DNA of 64,000 bases from Candidatus Hydrogenedentota bacterium. Lineage in GTDB: Bacteria > Hydrogenedentota > Hydrogenedentia > Hydrogenedentales > CAITNO01. The notes under the pieces are model-generated. The model was not told the origin of the DNA, did no database searches, and saw only the letters and a program-made list of their open reading frames with translations. Shown here in pieces: positions 29,168-37,500 of this stretch (position 1 is its first letter; each line of letters begins with the position of its first letter). Where the stretch lies: positions 1-64,000 of the forward strand of contig CAITNO010000085.1 of NCBI GenBank assembly GCA_903893795.1. Direction: 5' to 3'. The position numbers and the translations under genes are program-made.

Positions 29168-31543
29168 CTATTCCAATGGCCGCTCCAGCGGGTGAACTGT
29201 GTGCGTGGGGAGTTGCCTGCCCTGCTCGATGATGTCGATGAGTTCGGCGAGGTACTCGGCGTCTTCGTCCTGGGACCAGGTGAAATCGTACACAAGATCG
29301 ACCCCTGCGGTGCCGGGCAGACGGTGGGCTTCCAGCATAAAGGGCGCGGATTCGAGGGTGGCCGTGATGCCTTCGCGGGTGACGATACGCAGGGTCTTGC
29401 GCGGTTCGCCCAGGGTGATGTCGCCCGTGTTGGTGCGCGGACCGGGGGCGCGGGACTGGAACAGGGGGGCGTGGCCATAGGCCACAACGGCGAGGCGGGC
29501 CGCCTCAACCCCCCGGCGCAGGTCCGCCCAGGTTTCGGCGTCACATTCCAGCGACGCGGCGACGGAGTCCGCACCAAGCTCCACCAGTTGGGCGTGACAG
29601 AAACGGTTCAGACAACCGATGCCCGGCAGGGACAACACGGCGGCCTTGCGCACGCCCACGGTGCGAAGGAGTTGAAAATGGCCCGGGTTGGACAGGGCAA
29701 CGGCGCGCAGGCCCCGCCCCTGGGTAAACTTGAGCTGACGCAGCGCAGTTTCGCGCTCTTCCGGCGTGAAAAGGAAGTTGGGCAGGACCACCCCGGCATT
29801 GCCGGACTTGAGCAGGGGCTGAAATGCGGGAGACTCAACGTCCTTCAGCGGAACAAGCCACAGGTTTTCACGGCCTGTGTCGAACTGCGCGGCCTTCGAA
29901 ATCTCCAGCGCCTGCGCGGCGGAGGCGGCGATGATCCAGCGGCGCGGTGTTAAACCAATATGGTCCGGATGCCCCTGCAGCACTGACGCCGCGCAGGATT
30001 CGATTACGGCGTCACGCTGTGCGTCCAGCGCGCGGTCCAGGCGTTTCAATATGGTATTGCGAAATGCGGCCAGTTCGGCCGCCGTCACAGCAAGCGGACC
30101 CTGCGGTTTTTCCACGGCCAACCGGACCGAGGCGGCTCCCGTGGGCTCGGACAGGATTGCGGCGGCCTGTTCGGGCGCCACCTCGTCGCGCCGGGTGAAG
30201 GGGTGGCGGACGCGCACCGTTTCAGTGCCGACCTGAACCTCGACCACCATGCCGCCGCCCGCCTCCTTGAGTTGGGCGGCAAAGGCGGCGCGGGATGGTT
30301 CGATCATGGCCGCGAGGGCCTTTTCAATCCGCTTCACGTCGCCCTTGCGAATGGCGTCGGTGTCGGCCGCCTTGACGACGGCCGCGCCCTGGGGCACGGC
30401 AAAGGCCACGGGGATTTCGACCCGCTTGCCCGCAGCGGAACGCTTGATACTGCGCCCGTCCTTGCGGATATCGCGCACGATGAAGGCCTTGGGCGGTTTG
30501 CCCTCCTCCACCTGGATGCGGATGCGGTCGCCCACTTTGATCATGGCCAGCGGCGTGATGGCGAACCAGTCCTTGCCTGCGGCCTCGACGGTGCCCATGG
30601 GCCGTCCGGACTGGGCGTCCCGCCCGCCGACAATGCCCTCGGGGCTGGGGGCAAGGAAATAACCGGTGGACGCCTCGCGGGCGACGGCGGTGTCGAGCAG
30701 TTCGCGCGCCTCCTCTATCACCTCGCGGGTGATGCGCGGCCAGGCGTCAATGAGCAGCCGGTAGGCGCGCACGGTCTGCGCGATGGTTTCGGCGGGCTTG
30801 AGCCGCCCCTCGATTTTGAACGAGCGGATGCCCCCGGCAATCAACCGTTCCAGAATGGGCGCGGCGGCGAGGTCGTGCATGGAATAGGCGGCGGAAGGGT
30901 CTTCGCCGGACTGCTCAAACAGGCGGCGGCAGGGTTGCAGGCAGCGGCCGCGGTTGGCGCTCTTGCCATGGATGCGGCTGCTGAAGAGGCACTGGCCCGA
31001 GATGGAATAGCAGAGGGCACCGTGGACGAAGCTTTCCAGTTCGATGTCGGAGGCGGCCTTGATGGCGCGGATTTCCTCGATCGTGAGTTCCCGCGCGAGA
31101 ATGACCCGCTCAAAGCCCATGCGCCTGGCCTGCGCCGCACCGTCGGGCGTGTGTATGGTCATCTGGGTGGAGGCGTGCAGGGGGATTTCGGGACAGAGCA
31201 GGCGCGCCATGCGGAACACGCCCAGGTCCTGCACAATCAGCGCGTCGGGACCGATGCGCCGCAGTTCGTCGAGCAACCGCGCCAAGTCGGGAAGTTCAGA
31301 CTCCTTGACGAGCGTGTTGAGCGCGATATATAGCTTGCGTCCGAGGCCGTGGGCATAGGCGGCCATGTTTGACAGTTCATCGAAACTGAAATTGGGCGCG
31401 CGCAGGCGTGCGTTGAAGCGGTGCGCGCCGACATACACCGCGTCGGCCCCGGCGTCGAGGGCGGCGGCAAAGGTTTCGATGCGCCCGGCGGGCGCGAGCA
31501 ACTCGGGTTTGCGTACGGAGGGCTTTTCGGGTGTTTTGAGCAT
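29168..31543 (-). CDS. Peptidase U32 family protein with collagenase-like C-terminal domain (RlhA/YdcP type)
   Basis: About 791 residues from MLKTPEKPSVRKPELLAPAG. The N-terminal U32 domain has the family start ELLAPAGRIETFAAALDAGADAVYVGA and the Cys-containing signature FVHGALCYSISGQCLFSS, then NRGRCLQPCRR, expected to hold a metal cluster. The middle part matches the DUF3656-type domain, and the C-terminus the second U32 half. The closest studied relatives (RlhA/YdcP) hydroxylate a 23S rRNA cytidine, so RNA modification is as likely as proteolysis. The open frame upstream of 31543 reads through a repeat element and is not part of the gene. No strong ribosome-binding site is seen. Confidence 0.85.
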   Translation of the reverse strand: MLKTPEKPSVRKPELLAPAGRIETFAAALDAGADAVYVGAHRFNARLRAPNFSFDELSNMAAYAHGLGRKLYIALNTLVKESELPDLARLLDELRRIGPDALIVQDLGVFRMARLLCPEIPLHASTQMTIHTPDGAAQARRMGFERVILARELTIEEIRAIKAASDIELESFVHGALCYSISGQCLFSSRIHGKSANRGRCLQPCRRLFEQSGEDPSAAYSMHDLAAAPILERLIAGGIRSFKIEGRLKPAETIAQTVRAYRLLIDAWPRITREVIEEARELLDTAVAREASTGYFLAPSPEGIVGGRDAQSGRPMGTVEAAGKDWFAITPLAMIKVGDRIRIQVEEGKPPKAFIVRDIRKDGRSIKRSAAGKRVEIPVAFAVPQGAAVVKAADTDAIRKGDVKRIEKALAAMIEPSRAAFAAQLKEAGGGMVVEVQVGTETVRVRHPFTRRDEVAPEQAAAILSEPTGAASVRLAVEKPQGPLAVTAAELAAFRNTILKRLDRALDAQRDAVIESCAASVLQGHPDHIGLTPRRWIIAASAAQALEISKAAQFDTGRENLWLVPLKDVESPAFQPLLKSGNAGVVLPNFLFTPEERETALRQLKFTQGRGLRAVALSNPGHFQLLRTVGVRKAAVLSLPGIGCLNRFCHAQLVELGADSVAASLECDAETWADLRRGVEAARLAVVAYGHAPLFQSRAPGPRTNTGDITLGEPRKTLRIVTREGITATLESAPFMLEAHRLPGTAGVDLVYDFTWSQDEDAEYLAELIDIIEQGRQLPTHTVHPLERPLE

Positions 31544-31582
31544 CCCACAAGGGTATATCAATCCGGAGGGTTTCGCCAAACG

Positions 31583-31684
31583 CCATATGGACTGCGGTGG
31601 CAGAGCGCAGCACCGACACCGCTTTGGCTGGATGGTCGCGCGAAACAAGCCAAAGCGGCGTCGTTGCCGCCGCAGTCCAAATGG
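31583..31684. repeat. ~100-bp nested inverted-repeat element (TGGACTGCGG family)
   Basis: Outer arms CCATATGGACTGCGG and CCGCAGTCCAAATGG pair almost fully. Inner arms GCTTTGGC (31621) and GCCAAAGC (31649) form a second stem. A shorter relative lies at 58139. It sits in the divergent gap between the U32 gene and the esterase gene. Confidence 0.8.
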
Positions 31685-31796
31685 GTGCGTCCCGTGCCGG
31701 TCCGTACTTCTCCCTGTTAATCGCGCTCCTGCGCCAGGATGCAAGGCATGGGGTGTGGTCTGCTATCATGGACAGACCAACTTAGGAGACCGGACA

Positions 31797-32687
31797 ATGA
31801 ACCGTATGCTTGGGATTATGGTTATGGCATGTTTGCTGACAGTGACGGCGGAAGCCGCAAGAAAGGCGGTTCCCCCGCCGGAGGGCACGGCAGTGGAGCT
31901 GGTTTGGCCTCAGGGCACGCCGGACAAGCTTGGCGACGCGGATGCCGACAAGCCGACCCTGGCCATTTTCCCCGCGCCGAAGGAAACGGCGAACGGCGCG
32001 GCCGTGATCGTGTGCCCCGGCGGCGGCTATGGCGGCCATGCGATGGACTATGAGGGTTACGAGGTGGCGCAGTGGCTGAACAAGCACGGCGTCACGGGGT
32101 TTGTGCTGCGCTACCGCGTGGCGCCCTACCGGCACCCGGCCCCGCTGTCGGACGCGCAGCAGGCGATGCGCATTGTGCGGTCACGGGCGGCGGAGTGGGG
32201 CGTGAACCCTGCCCGTATCGGCATGCTCGGCTTTTCGGCGGGTGGACATCTGGTGTCCACGGCAGGAACCCACTATGTGGAGGGCGACCCCAACGCGGCC
32301 GACCCGCTGTTGAAGGTGGGCACACGGCCGGACTTCCTGATTCTTATCTATCCGGTCATCACGCTGAAGGAGCCTTACGGTCATCAGGGTTCGTGCAAGA
32401 ACCTGCTGGGCGAGAACCCCGACCCGGCGCTGGTCCAGTCGCTCAGCAACGACGAGCAGGTCAACGACAAGACGCCGCCGAGTTTCCTCGTGGCCAGTTG
32501 GGCCGACACGGGGGTGCCGTCGGAAAACAGCATCCAGTTCTATCTGGCGCTGCACAAGGCCGGTGTGCCCGCCGAACTGCACGTCTACGAAAAGGGCCCG
32601 CACGGCTTTGGCATGGGCCGGGGCGACAAGGTGCTGGAAACCTGGACGGGCCACTGCATTGACTGGATGAACGGGCTGTTTAAGTGA
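31797..32687 (+). CDS. Secreted alpha/beta-hydrolase, carbohydrate-esterase type
   Basis: 296-residue exported esterase with signal MNRMLGIMVMACLLTVTAEA and AGGAGA upstream of the ATG. The oxyanion-hole motif is CPGGGYGGHAMDYEG and the nucleophile elbow is GFSAGGH. A later Asp (near SWADTGVPSENS) and His (KGPHGFGMG) would complete the triad. This pattern is that of acetyl-xylan/acetyl-mannan esterases of the BD-FAE group, which remove acetyl groups from plant polysaccharides. Its stop overlaps the GTG start of the next gene (GTGA), so the two are co-translated. Confidence 0.82.
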   Translation: MNRMLGIMVMACLLTVTAEAARKAVPPPEGTAVELVWPQGTPDKLGDADADKPTLAIFPAPKETANGAAVIVCPGGGYGGHAMDYEGYEVAQWLNKHGVTGFVLRYRVAPYRHPAPLSDAQQAMRIVRSRAAEWGVNPARIGMLGFSAGGHLVSTAGTHYVEGDPNAADPLLKVGTRPDFLILIYPVITLKEPYGHQGSCKNLLGENPDPALVQSLSNDEQVNDKTPPSFLVASWADTGVPSENSIQFYLALHKAGVPAELHVYEKGPHGFGMGRGDKVLETWTGHCIDWMNGLFK

Positions 32688-33778
32688 GTCGTGCGGTTGG
32701 GTTGACCGGGTTGGCCTGTTTGGTCCTGGCTATCGCGGGCTTCGCCCAAGAACCAAGCCCCGCCCCGACCAAAACATTCATTGATTATTTCATGCCCGTG
32801 CCGATCACGGGTCAGTTGGCCACGAACGTATGGGGCGTTGCTGAAGTGGGTTCCCGCGATACCCAGAACGGTCTTGAAGACGCCTCCATGAAGCAATGGT
32901 GCTATTGGGACGGACAGGTCATCAAGGGACCGGAGGGTAAATATCATATCTTTGCCAGTCGCTGGGACCAGGGCAAGGGCCACGGCGATTGGGTCAACTC
33001 GAAAGCCGTTCATGCCGTCAGCGACACCGTCACTGGACCTTACATCGACAAGGGCCTTTGCTGGCCGAAGGACCAGGAGGGCAAAGGCCACAACGTGACC
33101 GCACTGGTGCTGCCGGACGGCCGTTATGCCGTGGTGGTCAGTTGCACCCGACCGGGGGATGTGTTTGTTTCCAAGTCCCTGGATGGCCCCTGGAAGCACT
33201 TGGGGAAGATCAAAGGCAAAGGGCTTGGTGCATCCAACATCAGCATTATGGTTCGGCCCGATGGCGACTACATGATTGTGCCGAGTTCCGGGCAGGTCTT
33301 CATCAGCAAGGCTGCCGACGGCATTCTGGGGCCCTATAAATCGATGGGGCCGTCCGTCTTCCCCAAAGGCATTCCTGATTTCGAGGATCCTGTTGTCTTT
33401 TATTCCGGCGGATTCTATCAAATTGTCGTCAATTCCTGGAGCACCCGAAAGGCCTGCCACCTCACCTCAAAAGACGGCAAGCGTGACTGGGTCAACCGGG
33501 GTCTGGCGTATGACCCGACCACTGACTTCATCCGCTACACCGATGGCTCGGTCAATCATTGGCACAAACTGGAACGGCCCGGAGTGCTTCTTGAAAACGG
33601 CCATGTGACGGCGGTTACGCTGGCGGCTTTGGATACGCCCAAGGAGCAGCAAACGGGAAACAACGGTCATGGCAGCAAGATTGTCGTCATTCCCTTTGAT
33701 GGCGTCGCCTTGGACCGTGACCTGCAAAACATTGCGAGTCCGGCGCAGGCATCCTCTAAGGCATTGGTCCGCCCCTGA
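32684..33778 (+). CDS. Secreted GH43-like five-bladed propeller protein
   Basis: 364-residue exported protein starting at GTG 32684 with signal SRAVGLTGLACLVLAIAGFAQ. The repeated pattern of strands (GPEGKYHIFASRW, LPDGRYAVVVSC, VRPDGDYMIVPSS, YSGGFYQIVVNSW) separated by about 60 residues is that of glycosyl hydrolase family 43/62-type propellers. FEDPVVFYSGGFYQ resembles the DP-x motif strand with an acidic residue. Catalytic acids cannot be assigned with confidence. Coupling to the esterase gene suggests joint action on an acetylated polysaccharide. Confidence 0.65.
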   Translation: MSRAVGLTGLACLVLAIAGFAQEPSPAPTKTFIDYFMPVPITGQLATNVWGVAEVGSRDTQNGLEDASMKQWCYWDGQVIKGPEGKYHIFASRWDQGKGHGDWVNSKAVHAVSDTVTGPYIDKGLCWPKDQEGKGHNVTALVLPDGRYAVVVSCTRPGDVFVSKSLDGPWKHLGKIKGKGLGASNISIMVRPDGDYMIVPSSGQVFISKAADGILGPYKSMGPSVFPKGIPDFEDPVVFYSGGFYQIVVNSWSTRKACHLTSKDGKRDWVNRGLAYDPTTDFIRYTDGSVNHWHKLERPGVLLENGHVTAVTLAALDTPKEQQTGNNGHGSKIVVIPFDGVALDRDLQNIASPAQASSKALVRP

Positions 33779-33904
33779 CTTGCCCACACGGAGGCTCCGC
33801 ACTGGCGATGTGTCCGGCAGTTATTTGCGTTTTGGAGCCATTTGGCCCAATATGAATTATTGAATGAAAGACCGGGGACGGATGGAAAGTGCCGGGAAGT
33901 ACTA

Positions 33905-33935
33905 CTGGGAGCGCTGGCGTCCCGCCGGCTTCCGG
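33905..33935 (-). repeat. GCCGGC dispersed repeat upstream of rhuM-like gene
   Basis: On the minus strand: GAAGCCGGC-GGGAC-GCCAGC-GCTCCCAG, a slightly diverged copy (GCCAGC for GCCGGC). It lies in the 225-bp gap between the propeller gene and the RhuM gene. Confidence 0.65.
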
Positions 33936-34003
33936 AGACGTTGCAAGACCGTTTTAATATACAGGGCGTCAGCGCCCGAGGTACATGACTTGGGGAAACG
34001 GAC

Positions 34004-35038
34004 ATGGCAAAGAAGAACGAGATTCAATCGGGCGGCACCAAGCCGTTCGGCGAAATCCTCATCTACCAGCCAGAAGCTGGCAGGACCCGCATCGATGTTC
34101 GACTGGAGGATGAAACTGTCTGGCTAACCCAGGCGCAGATGGTGGATTTGTTCCAGACGACCAGACCCAACATCAGCATGCATGTCCGTAACATATTTCA
34201 GGATGGGGAATTGAGTGAAAATTCAGTTGTTAAGGAATTCTTAACAACTGCATCCGACGGAAAGAACTATCGCACCTATTACTATAACCTCGATCTCATC
34301 ATTGCCGTCGGTTACCGGGTCCGCTCCCATCGGGGCACGCAGTTCCGGCGCTGGGCCACGGAACGGTTGCGCGAATACCTCGTCAAAGGCTTTGTCATGG
34401 ACGACGAGCGCCTCAAGGAAGGTCGCAACCTCGGCGCGGACTACTTTGACGAGCTGCTGGAACGCATCCGCGATGTCCGGGCGTCGGAAAAGCGGTTCTA
34501 CCGAAAGATCACCGACATTTACGCATTGTCTGTTGACTACGATCCCCACGCAGCGGTCACGCATGACTTCTTCGCCACGGTGCAGAACAAGTTTCATTGG
34601 GCCATTCACGGCCACACTGCCGCCGAACTCATCGCCGAGCGCGCCACTGCCGACAAGCCCAACATGGGCTTGACCTCCTGGAAAGGGGCGAAAGTCCGAA
34701 AGACCGATGTCGCCACCGCCAAGAACTACCTGACCGAGGACGAAGTCCGCAGCCTCAACCGCATCGTCACCATGTATCTGGACTATGCCGAGGACCAGGC
34801 GGAACGCCAGCAACCCATGCACATGGCAGAATGGCGCACCAAACTGGATGCCTTTCTACAGTTCAACGGCCGGGAAGTGCTGGACAACCCAGGTGCTGTC
34901 TCCGCAGAGGTTGCCCAGCGGCTTGCCGAAAACGAATATGAGAAATTCCGGGTCCGGCGGCTGGAAGTGGAAGCGGAAGAACCGGACGAGGATTTTGACC
35001 AGTTTTCCAAGCGGCTGGAACAGGGCGGCAAGCCCTAA
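34004..35038 (+). CDS. RhuM family protein
   Basis: 344-residue protein of the RhuM (virulence RhuM) family, here named for sequence pattern only. The N-terminal part reads GEILIYQPEAGRTRIDVRLEDETVWLTQAQMVDLFQTTRPNISMHVRNIF, a winged-helix-like segment, followed by GKNYRTYYYNLDLIIAVGYRVRSHRGTQFRRWATERLREYLVKGF. These blocks are diagnostic. The family is often found in variable islands and near toxin or defence genes, and its biochemical role is not settled. It has GGGGAAA before the ATG, stands alone, and is preceded by a dispersed repeat, which fits an accessory gene. Confidence 0.9.
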   Translation: MAKKNEIQSGGTKPFGEILIYQPEAGRTRIDVRLEDETVWLTQAQMVDLFQTTRPNISMHVRNIFQDGELSENSVVKEFLTTASDGKNYRTYYYNLDLIIAVGYRVRSHRGTQFRRWATERLREYLVKGFVMDDERLKEGRNLGADYFDELLERIRDVRASEKRFYRKITDIYALSVDYDPHAAVTHDFFATVQNKFHWAIHGHTAAELIAERATADKPNMGLTSWKGAKVRKTDVATAKNYLTEDEVRSLNRIVTMYLDYAEDQAERQQPMHMAEWRTKLDAFLQFNGREVLDNPGAVSAEVAQRLAENEYEKFRVRRLEVEAEEPDEDFDQFSKRLEQGGKP

Positions 35039-35057
35039 GAAACGCGGTCGCCAGACG

Positions 35058-36683
35058 TCACGCTGGCAGTTGTAACGTGAAACTCACCACGCCGGGTATC
35101 GTGTCGTCGAGGGTGACGTCGCCGCCGTGGGCGCGGGCGATTTCGCGTGCCAGGCTGAGTCCCAATCCCGTGCCTTCACCATTTCCGGCCGCGCCTCCCT
35201 CGCGGGTGCGAGAGGCGTCGATGCGGTAGAAGCGTTCAAACACCTTGGCCCGATCACCGGGCGGAATGTCGCCGCTGTTCTGCACCGTGCACCGAATCGT
35301 TCCCTCCTGCCGACCCAGAAACACGCGAATCTTTCCGCCGTCAGGCGTGTGTTTCACGGCATTCATGGCGAGGTTCTGCACCGCCTGCCGCAACAGGTCA
35401 CCGTCGGCTGAACCGGTCACGTCCTCCTGAATTTTCGATTGAATGTCCAGCTTGGGCGCGAGGATGGCCATATCCTCCACGATGTCCTCCAGCATTTCGC
35501 TCAGGTTCACTGCGTCTTTGTGGAGCGTGATCTGTCCCGCGTCGGCGGTGGCCAGCAGGAGCAGTTTCTGGACGATGGACTTGAGCCGCTGCACCTCTTC
35601 GAGCAGCCGGGTCAGCGCCTTTTCCTGGTCCGGCGGCGCGTTCTGCAGCGCCTGCTCCAGTTCGCCCTGCAGGATTGTCAGGGGCGTCTTGAGTTCGTGG
35701 GCCGCATCGGCGCTGAAACGCATGGCCTGGGTGAAGCTGCGTTCGAGCCGCTCCATCATGGCGTTGAACATCAGGAGCAGTTCCTGAAATTCGACGGCCC
35801 GGTCGTCCGGGGAAACGCGCTGATCGAGCCCCTTGGCCGAGACCAGCGCGATGGTCCGGGTAAGTTCGCGGACGGGCCTGAGCGCACGACCGGCCAGCAG
35901 CCAGCTTCCCAGGGCGATGCAAAACAGCGCGGCGGGAAAGGCCACCGCGAAGGCGGTGCGCACCCGGGCCATTTCGGCGGCGTGCGCCTGAAGCCCAATG
36001 CCGACATAGAGGGTCACCTCCGGATTGCCGAACACGCCCATCTCCCACAAACTGCCGCCAAACCCCACCATCCTAATCACAGGCTGACGAAGCGCAAGCG
36101 GGCGGGGCGGCGGAAAGGGGGGGCCATTGTGCTCTGAATCCAGCGGCGGACGCATGCCGCCGTCGTCCGGCGGCGATTGAAAACGGTCCTGGTTGGGACC
36201 GTGCGGAGGGCGGCGGAAATGGTCATCTCCGTTCTCCGCCCAGGGCGGACCCTGTCCGGGAGGCGGACCGAAGGGCGGACGCATGCCTTCGCGGGGACCG
36301 CGGCGCTGCGGGTCAAACATGGGCCGTCCCTGTGGCGGCGGCCCAAGCGGGCCTGCGGCGGGCAGTTGCGCGTCCGTCAGGCCCTCGGGCCAGGCGGCCG
36401 ACTGGTGCAGCACCTTTCCCTGGTCATCCACCACCCGGAGCAGCACATCGTTGTCCTCACCAAACACGTATTGAAGCGACTGGTCCACCGAGGCCCAGTG
36501 CTCCGGCCCCCGCTGAAAACTGAGGTGCTGCTGGGCCATGTCCCGCAGGGTGGTGTCGATGCGCTCCATGGCGGAGCGCGAAACCATGGACCATGCCCAG
36601 AAGCCGAAGCCCGCGACAACCAACCCCGACAGCAGCGTGGAGAGCGCCGCGATGCGCAGGCGGAAAGAGCGGGCGCGCAGCAT
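35058..36683 (-). CDS. Sensor histidine kinase with Gly/Pro-rich extracytoplasmic domain
   Basis: 541-residue membrane kinase. A first membrane helix (residues ~9-32) is followed by a periplasmic domain whose middle, ~95-190, is low-complexity and rich in Pro, Gly, Arg and Asp. A second helix (AVAFPAALFCIALGSWLLAGR) leads into HAMP (ALRPVRELTRTIALVSAKGLD), the phospho-acceptor FSADAAHELKTPLTIL, and ATPase boxes N (QNLAMNAVKHTP), G1 and G2 (GEGTGLGLSLAREIARAHGG). It is of the CusS/heavy-metal sensor type. It lies 3 bp from the regulator gene. The disordered insert resembles in composition the exported protein encoded divergently at 37501. Confidence 0.9.
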   Translation of the reverse strand: MLRARSFRLRIAALSTLLSGLVVAGFGFWAWSMVSRSAMERIDTTLRDMAQQHLSFQRGPEHWASVDQSLQYVFGEDNDVLLRVVDDQGKVLHQSAAWPEGLTDAQLPAAGPLGPPPQGRPMFDPQRRGPREGMRPPFGPPPGQGPPWAENGDDHFRRPPHGPNQDRFQSPPDDGGMRPPLDSEHNGPPFPPPRPLALRQPVIRMVGFGGSLWEMGVFGNPEVTLYVGIGLQAHAAEMARVRTAFAVAFPAALFCIALGSWLLAGRALRPVRELTRTIALVSAKGLDQRVSPDDRAVEFQELLLMFNAMMERLERSFTQAMRFSADAAHELKTPLTILQGELEQALQNAPPDQEKALTRLLEEVQRLKSIVQKLLLLATADAGQITLHKDAVNLSEMLEDIVEDMAILAPKLDIQSKIQEDVTGSADGDLLRQAVQNLAMNAVKHTPDGGKIRVFLGRQEGTIRCTVQNSGDIPPGDRAKVFERFYRIDASRTREGGAAGNGEGTGLGLSLAREIARAHGGDVTLDDTIPGVVSFTLQLPA

Positions 36684-36686
36684 GGC

Positions 36687-37358
36687 TCAGTCCTTTCGGA
36701 TGCGGTAACCGACGCCGCGCACGGTTTCGATCAGCGACTCGCCCTCCGGGGGATCCAGCTTCTTGCGCAGGCGCTGGATGTGCACATCGACCAGATTGGT
36801 GGTCGGGTCAAAGTCGTAGCCCCAGACATGCTCGATGATCTGGGTGCGCGCGTACACCCGGCCGGGGGTGCGCAGCAGGTATTCGAGCAGCGCGAACTCG
36901 CGCACCGTCAGGTGCACCGGCTCACCGCTTCGGGTGACCTCGCGCGTGACAAGGTTGACGGAAACGTCCCCGGCGTGAAGCGTCGTCAGCTTCTCGCCGG
37001 AGGAGCGCCGCATGACGGCCTGGATGCGGGCGATCAGTTCCTCCACATAGAAGGGCTTGGTCAGGTAGTCGTCGGCGCCGAGGTTCAGCCCCTCCAGACG
37101 CTCGTCCAGCGTGGTGCGCGCCGTCAAGAGGATCACCGGCACGGCCTTTCTCTGGTCACGAAGCTGGCGCAAAATGCTCAGTCCGTCACGGCCGGGCAGC
37201 ATGATGTCGAGCACGATCACGTCGAAGGTCTGGTTTGCGGCCAGTTCGTAACCCTCGTCCCCGTGATTGCTCACCGTCACGTCAAACCCGGCTTCGGCAA
37301 GGCCCTTCTTCACGAAGTCGGAAATGCGTGTTTCATCCTCTACCAGCAGTACTTTCAT
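36687..37358 (-). CDS. OmpR/PhoB-family response regulator
   Basis: 223-residue two-component regulator. The receiver has the acidic pocket VEDETR and the phospho-acceptor Asp in VIVLDIMLPGRDGL, then Thr (LLTARTT) and Lys (DYLTKPFYVEEL). The C-terminal winged helix has LTVREFALLEYLLRTPGRVYARTQIIEHVWGYDFDPTTNLVDVHIQRLRKKLD. ATG at 37358 is the expected family start. A TATAAT on the minus strand (37370-37365) lies so close that the transcript may be leaderless. It is close to CusR/CopR types. Confidence 0.92.
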   Translation of the reverse strand: MKVLLVEDETRISDFVKKGLAEAGFDVTVSNHGDEGYELAANQTFDVIVLDIMLPGRDGLSILRQLRDQRKAVPVILLTARTTLDERLEGLNLGADDYLTKPFYVEELIARIQAVMRRSSGEKLTTLHAGDVSVNLVTREVTRSGEPVHLTVREFALLEYLLRTPGRVYARTQIIEHVWGYDFDPTTNLVDVHIQRLRKKLDPPEGESLIETVRGVGYRIRKD

Positions 37359-37364
37359 GGCGTC

Positions 37365-37370
37365 ATTATA
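37365..37370 (-). promoter_or_regulatory. -10 element of the response-regulator operon, probably leaderless
   Basis: TATAAT on the minus strand ends seven bases before the regulator's ATG, so transcription would begin at or next to the start codon. No good -35 is seen 17 bp upstream. The palindrome at 37393 overlaps where it would be, which suggests activation by the regulator itself. Confidence 0.4.
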
Positions 37371-37392
37371 GCATCGCCCCCACTCCCCCATT

Positions 37393-37410
37393 CATTAAGT
37401 TTTCTTAATG
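37393..37410. promoter_or_regulatory. Candidate response-regulator box in the divergent promoter region
   Basis: CATTAAG-TTTT-CTTAATG is a perfect inverted repeat. It also contains two TTAA half-sites 10 bp apart, similar to PmrA/QseB-type boxes. It lies between the regulator operon and the exported-protein gene, ten bases upstream of the latter's -35. Confidence 0.55.
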
Positions 37411-37420
37411 CAATTGGGGC

Positions 37421-37448
37421 TTGTTTTGTCATCTTGGCCGGTTATGAT
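37421..37448 (+). promoter_or_regulatory. Promoter of the EF-hand Gly/Pro-rich protein gene
   Basis: TTGTTT (37421-37426) and TATGAT (37443-37448) are spaced 16 bp. The candidate regulator box ends ten bases upstream, a usual position for an activator. Confidence 0.45.
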
Positions 37449-37500
37449 TCGGATGTGTTCGGCAAACAACACACCGGCAACGGTGAAAAGGAGAACGGTC

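Noticed and set aside
31544..31744. N-terminal extension of the U32 protein
   Set aside because: The frame is open only because it reads through the inverted-repeat element; family homology begins at KPELLAPAG.
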